A model generated the notes under the pieces. It had not been told where the DNA came from and did not search any database. It saw only the letters and a list, made by a program, of their open reading frames with translations. A stretch of 64,000 nt of DNA. Origin: Deinandra increscens subsp. villosa. Taxonomy: Eukaryota > Streptophyta > Magnoliopsida > Asterales > Asteraceae. Numbering within the stretch: the stretch's first letter is position 1; every line of letters begins with the position of its first letter. The DNA lies in the NCBI GenBank assembly GCA_039602395.1, contig JBCNJP010000017.1, forward strand, positions 93,534,713-93,598,712. Direction: 5' to 3'. This document shows, one piece after another, positions 59,465 to 64,000 of the stretch. The translations under genes were made by a program, and so were the position numbers.

Positions 59465-60396
59465 AAGGACATTAGCAATTTTGGTTCAAAATCTTCATTG
59501 ATAATATTTGATTGTTCGATTATATTATCCTTTTGATGACAATCCTTGGCATAGTGTCCAAACTTATTATAATTGTAACACATTTCCTTGCTAATGTTCT
59601 TCTTAGGCCTTTTACTACCTTTGTTGTAGTTATTCTCTCGTGACTTCTGGGATAAAATTTCTTCTTTGTCACTTTGCCTAAACTTCTTGTTTTTCTATAT
59701 TTTTATTGGATAGCTTGAATCTTCTTGATCTGTTGTTCCCAGATCCATTTCCACGATTAGATTGGTTGTATTGACGCGTGAACAAGAGTTTGTCTTGATG
59801 GTCTATCTGTCCTCCTTTCTTTACTTTGATTCTTTCCTCGAAAGCCTTTAAGTGTCTTATTGATTCATCTGGAGTCATCGCGTCTAGATTTAAGTGAATC
59901 TATCTGCCACGGATCCTAGAAGTTTCCAAGTCAGTGTAGAATCCTCAATTGTTGATCCTAAACTGCTCACCTTTGAGACGATTTGATTAATCCTAGCAGA
60001 GTAGGAATCTATCGTTTCTTCCTCTTTCATTGGCATTAACTCAAACTCGGTTTTGAGTGTTTGCAATTGTGCCTTTTTCACACGTGTTACTCCAATATAA
60101 CGCGTCTTAAGTGCATCCCAAATCTCCTTAGCCCTCTTGCACTTTGCAACGTGGAGCATCATGTCTTCCCGTAATGCTTGGAATAGATATGCACACGCGG
60201 TCTTGTCCTTCTTGACGTCCGCTTGCGTATTCTCATTTGGTTCTATCATTACCCACAATCCATTTGCCTCTAGCATGGTCTTCATTTGGATAGACCACAC
60301 GGTGTATTTAGTGATTTCAATATGGGGCAAATGTAAACTGGGTGACGACACCGTTTCTTTGTGCACACTCGTTTTCAGTATCTGTCATATTTTTCA
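59465..60396 (-). pseudogene. Copia-1 gag, broken
   Basis: On the minus strand a start is seen near 60396 (MTDTENE), shifting within about 30 bp to the frame HKETVSSPSLHLPHIEITKY. The gag domain follows (WSIQMKTMLEANGLWVMIEP, AKEIWDALKTRYIG, LKTEFELMPMKEEETIDSY, INQIVSKVSSLG). Stops and shifts occur around 59880 and 59690. The CCHC zinc knuckle CYNYNKFGHYAKDC (about 59540-59580) has Tyr where the second Cys is expected. The segment ends at the Gypsy-3 target site and continues with the protease at 41059. Confidence 0.82.
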
Positions 60397-60847
60397 AAAT
60401 CTTCACTTTTAATCAAATTGAAAAAAAAAACCAGATAATATACTATATGCGATTCTCGTCTAGAATTCAAGCAGTATGACGATATCTAGAATCTCTAATC
60501 TAGCTGATGTAAATTGTAAAGCAATAAACATTAAGACATAGAATTTAATGTTTCTGAATTCCGACAACAAACTAACAGCCTGTAGCCTCTGGGTTTTTGC
60601 GAAAATTTTATGTCCTTGATGTGTTCTTCGGTCTCTAATCCACACAAACTTGTAGCAATCCTCGATTCTACAATGAATTTAATCAACCCGTCTGGTCTCT
60701 TTCGAACTAAGGTTTCGTGATTAGGTTTTTGATCAATTTCAAAAATCTGATTTCAATTTTGATGAAGGGGAGGAATGAAATTAGTAATTGGCTCTTAGGG
60801 TTCAAGTTGAATGTGAAATTGCTGATAAAAACTAGCTCTGATGCCAA

Positions 60848-61136
60848 TTCTTGGTTTGGATCGATGATTCAATAAACAAAATTATAGCAATTCGACACAT
60901 ACTTTACAATCAATTAATATGAATCTGGTACAATGTTCAACACATATATACATGATGGAACGTCGCCTCTCCTAATGAATCGACACCTCCTTATATGCGA
61001 CCAGTTATAAACTTTTGTTTTTGATCAAACAAACCCTGAACTAAATACATAAATACAAAGAGACTAAACCTTAGCCTTAACCTTTGACACAATTAGCCCT
61101 TGGACTATTCTTGACAAGATTGTGATTAATCTCACA
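60848..61136 (-). repeat. 5' LTR and primer-binding site of Copia-1
   Basis: Matches 34972-35269. Just inside it, on the minus strand at 60847-60835, TTGGCATCAGAGC fits a slightly mutated initiator tRNA-Met primer-binding site (normally TGGTATCAGAGC), which fixes this as the 5' LTR and the element as minus-oriented. Confidence 0.78.
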
Positions 61137-61298
61137 ATCATTATAAATTCTGGCCATATATATGAACCCAGAATAACATATCCAAGTTCATTTTACCAGG
61201 CCAATATAAAACCCATCAACTTCACTTCACTCGGTTGTTCTTGGTAAGTTCAAACAAGTTACCTTTAAACATGAGACCGATGCCAATTATACATTATT

Positions 61299-61616
61299 CA
61301 CTACTAGAAATAGGGTCTTTCTTGACGTGCGAACGATGACGCGCAGTGATTTGATGACGCGCAAAAATGTGTGTCATAAAAAAAACTGTCAAGAAATATA
61401 AAATCACAAGGGTAGATGACGCACAATTTCACGCGTTATAAAATATGTGTCATTAAAAAAACACGGAGTACACCTTAAAAATACGCGTCATCTTTAAAGT
61501 GTCGTTTTATATTTTCAGTTCCCGCTTAAATTTTTCCCTAAAAATTCATTCCCCGCCAAACTCCATTACTCGCCTAAAAAAACACAAAATCGTTCTCTCT
61601 CTCAGACCGCGGAAAC
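61299..61616 (+). mobile_element. CACTA (En/Spm-like) 5' terminus with subterminal repeats
   Basis: CACTACTAGAAATAGGGTC matches CACTA-type ends. Over the next 200 bp GATGACGCGCA, GATGACGCACA and their inverted form ACGCGTCATC recur, like the subterminal transposase-binding repeats of this superfamily. A CCCGCCAAA...CTCTCTCTC stretch leads to ATGGCAGAAGAAC at 61617, but that frame closes after 17 codons. The opposite end of the element is not in the window. Confidence 0.65.
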
Positions 61617-61779
61617 ATGGCAGAAGAACTTGTGATTACTTGTTATGACAAACTTGTGGCAAAAGAATAGAAGGATTAGGTTCTCAAATTAACTTGATTT
61701 TTTTCAGCATTGCATGTGTTAATTTGAGCACCATTTGCTTATATCTTACCTGTGTTGGCAATTATAAATGATTTTGCAG

Positions 61780-62632
61780 ATGAAGAATTCTCATCTGAGC
61801 ATGGGGTATAACTATAATACATTAATTCAGTTAGTCCTTTGGTTGTTTATTATCAAGTATATTGTTTAAAGAATTTGTTGTTTATGCTTTGAACCATAGA
61901 GATTTGTCCATACTATGAGAGCTATTCAAGGAGCGTTGATAATATCTTCATTTGCCAATATAATCATTGGATTTAGCAGGGCATGGGGAGACTTCACTAA
62001 GTAATGTTTTACTTGTTAGAATTTGATATATCTTTTATTGTATCACGCTATTGATTTCATTTTTAACAGTTTTTTTGGCTTAACTATATAGGCTTTTCAG
62101 TCCAGTTGTCATCGTTGCCTATGTTTGTGTAGTGGTCTTGGTTTATTTGGAAGGGGGTTTTGCTAAGGTACAACTATTTGGTTTATGAAATCTTTCGTAT
62201 GTTTAATTCCTGCAGTTTAATAATCAAACTCATAGTGGCATGATAGCTTGGCAACTGTGTGGAGATAGGCATGCCTATGCTTATATTCTTGGTTGTCTTC
62301 CAACAGGTATACTTACTTGGATATGTATCATGTATATATTCATGTGTATGTGTATATATGATGAAAATCTTCGATGTTATGTTGTAGTATATGAAGCGGA
62401 TCCATAATCAGGAGCACTCTCTTTCTGAAAGATTCGGCTTGATGTTGTGTATTGCACTTGTGTGGGCTTTTGCTGCTATACTCACTGTAGCGGGTGCTTA
62501 TAATAATGTTGGTGAGACAACAAAACTTAGTTGCAGGACAGATCGTTCCTACCTAATTGAAACTGCTCCATGTTATTGTTTTGTTCATTTGATGATATTT
62601 TTTAGCTGTTTTTGCAGTCTACAGGAACTTTT
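61780..62632 (+). pseudogene. Nucleobase-ascorbate transporter (NAT) gene fragment, several exons
   Basis: Successive exons with GT/AG borders read in phase: 61780-61805 (EEFSSEHG); 61900-62000 (RFVHTMRAIQGALIISSFAN, later GFSRAWGDFTK); 62092-62167 (LFSPVVIVAYVCVVVLVYLE then GGFAK); 62247-62306 (LGNCVEIGMPMLIFLVVFQQ); 62388-62571 (YMKRIHNQEHSLSERFGL, LVWAFAAILTVAGAYNN, CRTDRSYLIETAP). A last piece reading STGTF ends at the LTR at about 62633. TMRAIQGALI, the SP loop, CVEIG and CRTDR are hallmarks of plant NAT (xanthine/uracil permease family) membrane transporters. The start, the NAT signature region and the C-terminal half are missing. Introns are kept, so it derives from genomic DNA, not from a processed copy. 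It lies just inside a CACTA end, which suggests capture, although a disrupted resident gene is possible. Confidence 0.78.
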
Positions 62633-62996
62633 TGTTGTTTTGGATCAGAGGAAACAGAATTAAGGATACGTGAATTGTGTTTAGGCATTATAGTAATCGA
62701 TGTGCAGAAATTGATTTGAATGAAAGTAGGAATAGGATAAGATAAGAACAATTGAATTTAGAGAGAAAATAGGAATTAGGATTTCATAGAAATGTCGATA
62801 TTATGTTTTACAACATTGCAATGACTATATATACATCTGCAAAGTCGGTGGAGGCAACATAACTGCCATTAACCGCCATTAACTAACTAACTGCCATTGA
62901 CTTTTTATGTTTGACCCGTTAACTTACTAGCATACACATATATATAATTGTCACAATAATAATACTAAATAACTTATGCTTAATTTAAGTCTAACA
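62633..62996 (-). repeat. 3' LTR of an ARID-bearing LTR retroelement
   Basis: Read on the minus strand it begins TGTTAGACTTAAATTAAGC and ends about AAAACAACA at 62633, giving TGTT...AACA ends and about 364 bp. A TATATATA box lies at about 62825-62835. Immediately before it on the minus strand is a polypurine tract, TTTAGGGGGGTGA, at 62997-63007. It is inserted in the last recognisable piece of the NAT fragment. The other LTR lies beyond the window. Confidence 0.75.
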
Positions 62997-63010
62997 ATCA
63001 CCCCCCTAAA

Positions 63011-64000
63011 TTAAGCATCTTTAATCTCGGGTTCTTCAATCAACTTGCTCCTTTCATATATGTCTTCAAGGGACTTCGTGGTCTTCCATTCTCCTTCCTC
63101 ATTGCTGCTGCAATCTTCATAGATTTCATCTAAACTTCTGTAGCCTCTTGGGACAGGTTCAAGGTCAGCTTCACACTTTTCATATACTTCTTTCAAACTC
63201 TTGTAGCCTTTAGGAACATCTTCATTTTCTTGATCATCAAAACTGTGCAAAAACTTTGATTTTTCAGTATGATCTTTGCCTTCAAGTGATATGCCGAGAC
63301 CTTCAAGCATTTCAGTCATTTCTTCATCTTTCTCTTTCTTTTGCATTCCCTGCATACTAACATTCCTTTCTGTACTGCTGCTGTCATCCAGATTATACAC
63401 ACCCGGATTATTTGCTTCTTTCCCAGTAATGACAATTTTGCCCTTCATGGCCTTGTATTCTTTCTGATCTGCTTTAGCCTTGGCCTTCTTGTTTCTTGGC
63501 CTCATGGAGATGTGCCTTGGGTCTTCAAGTTGGACATTCATCTTCCTTTCTTTATAAACATTGTAATACCAGTCTAACACTTCCAAATATTTTAAGTATA
63601 TGATCCTGATTTCTTTTCCAAACATCCTATCAAAACCAATCAGACTTGTTACTTCCTCCCACTTCTTACTTTCAGTTACCTTTTCATAACCTCCCATTGA
63701 TTGTACAATGACATAGAGATCGAATAACTCTATCCATTGTCCATTGCTGATTTTAGGAGGTATAGGTCTCTCATTTGCAATCTTCAAGTAATCTTTGATG
63801 AACCATTCGATTAGTTGTCTAAACTCCATTTTGAGAGCATCCTTGTGATTCTTGAATATGTCATAGATCTGCATCATGTCTAGAAAAGTAACACAGTCTT
63901 GAATACATGATACAAACCTTGACCCACTAGTTTCACCTTCTTCTTTCTTTACTGTCTTGTCAGCATTCTTCTCTTCCTCTTTCATAGTCTCGACCTCTTT
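63011..64000 (-). CDS. ARID/BRIGHT-domain protein, last ORF of an LTR retroelement (5' end outside window)
   Basis: On the minus strand the frame is open from the window edge (a Met codon lies at 63985, but codons upstream are also open, so the true start is probably outside) to a stop at 63011. Numbering from that Met, residues about 55-142 form an ARID DNA-binding domain: FRQLIEWFIKDYLKIANERP, then ELFDLYVIVQSMGGYEKVTE, W..VTSLIGF and IRIIYLKYLEVLDWYYNVYK. ARID domains bind DNA, often AT-rich. A Lys-rich stretch (about 163-182) may be a nuclear signal. The C-terminus has three related units, VPKGYKSLKEVYEKC, VPRGYRSLDEIYEDC and TTKSLEDIYERS. The stop codon lies about 4 bases before a G-run polypurine tract and then the LTR, so the ORF belongs to the retroelement. 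The frame is undamaged over 329 codons. Its role in the element is unknown. What lies upstream cannot be seen here. Confidence 0.8.
   Translation of the reverse strand, partial: KEVETMKEEEKNADKTVKKEEGETSGSRFVSCIQDCVTFLDMMQIYDIFKNHKDALKMEFRQLIEWFIKDYLKIANERPIPPKISNGQWIELFDLYVIVQSMGGYEKVTESKKWEEVTSLIGFDRMFGKEIRIIYLKYLEVLDWYYNVYKERKMNVQLEDPRHISMRPRNKKAKAKADQKEYKAMKGKIVITGKEANNPGVYNLDDSSSTERNVSMQGMQKKEKDEEMTEMLEGLGISLEGKDHTEKSKFLHSFDDQENEDVPKGYKSLKEVYEKCEADLEPVPRGYRSLDEIYEDCSSNEEGEWKTTKSLEDIYERSKLIEEPEIKDA

Larger units (their letters stand above)
34972..61136 (-). mobile_element. Copia-1: Ty1/copia element, outermost layer of the nest
   Basis: Read on the minus strand the parts are: 5' LTR (60848-61136), primer-binding site (60835-60847), gag (59465-60396), protease-integrase (39510-41059), RT-RNase H (35270-36872), a purine-rich GAAGAAGAAAGATGAAG tract and 3' LTR (34972-35269). 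The string AATCATTAT flanks both outer ends (34966-34974 and 61136-61144), consistent with a 5-bp duplication such as ATCAT. Two insertions split it: a solo LTR at 36873-39509 and Gypsy-3 at 41060-59464. The LTRs are well diverged and the coding parts broken, so it is the oldest layer. Confidence 0.85.

Overview
This window looks like repeat-dominated nuclear DNA of a flowering plant. It has spliceosomal-type introns inside transposon genes, plant-type Ty3/gypsy and Ty1/copia polyproteins, a Mutator-like element, hAT and CACTA ends, an RTE-type LINE and a TRIM. The style of several families (chromovirus-like gypsy elements with about 2.6 kb LTRs, PB1-like/mudrA transposases, an ARID-type ORF next to an LTR) reminds me of Asteraceae, but that is inference and I cannot confirm a species. 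I see no rRNA or tRNA gene, no CRISPR array and no intact ordinary host gene. There is one 500-base assembly gap (42863-43362).

Layout. 1-4.5 kb: AT-rich DNA with a short terminal-inverted-repeat element (86-971), a Helitron-like 3' end (near 1714), a 1.1 kb hAT-like non-autonomous element (2265-3360) and an orphan CACTA-type tip (4167). 4536-8320: a bounded Mutator-like element with 199-bp terminal inverted repeats and a 9-bp target duplication; it holds a decayed, internally deleted mudrA transposase and, convergent to it, an apparently intact two-exon gene for a small GRF-zinc-finger/coiled-coil/membrane-anchor protein. 8508-11601: a 3.1 kb probable solo LTR. 11686-23812: an inverted-repeat-bounded element with a broken Asn/Asp-rich gene, split by a recent chromovirus-like gypsy element (Gypsy-1), whose 5' LTR in turn carries a 399-bp TRIM. 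24.2-25.2 kb: a truncated hAT transposase. 25.2-34.9 kb: AT-rich filler, a second copy of the first short element, a decayed copia pol (Copia-2) and palindromic elements.

34.97-61.14 kb is a nested structure. A minus-strand copia element (Copia-1) was hit by a solo LTR related to Gypsy-1 (36873-39509) and by a minus-strand Athila-like gypsy element (Gypsy-3, 41060-59464). Gypsy-3 was hit by a plus-strand gypsy element (Gypsy-2, 44143-55731), and the 3' LTR of Gypsy-2 received a truncated RTE LINE (54221-55452). Target duplications or empty sites support most of these steps.

61.3 kb to the end: a CACTA-type terminus and subterminal repeats, then at least five exons of a nucleobase-ascorbate transporter gene fragment with introns, broken by the 3' LTR of a minus-strand retroelement. 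The last ORF of that element, ending right at the polypurine tract, encodes an ARID DNA-binding domain plus three short C-terminal repeats and runs off the window end. The most interesting points are this ARID-bearing LTR element, the GRF-membrane passenger of the Mutator-like element, the transporter fragment beside a CACTA end, and dense GCGAAACT motif arrays around the promoter of the Gypsy-1 LTR family.
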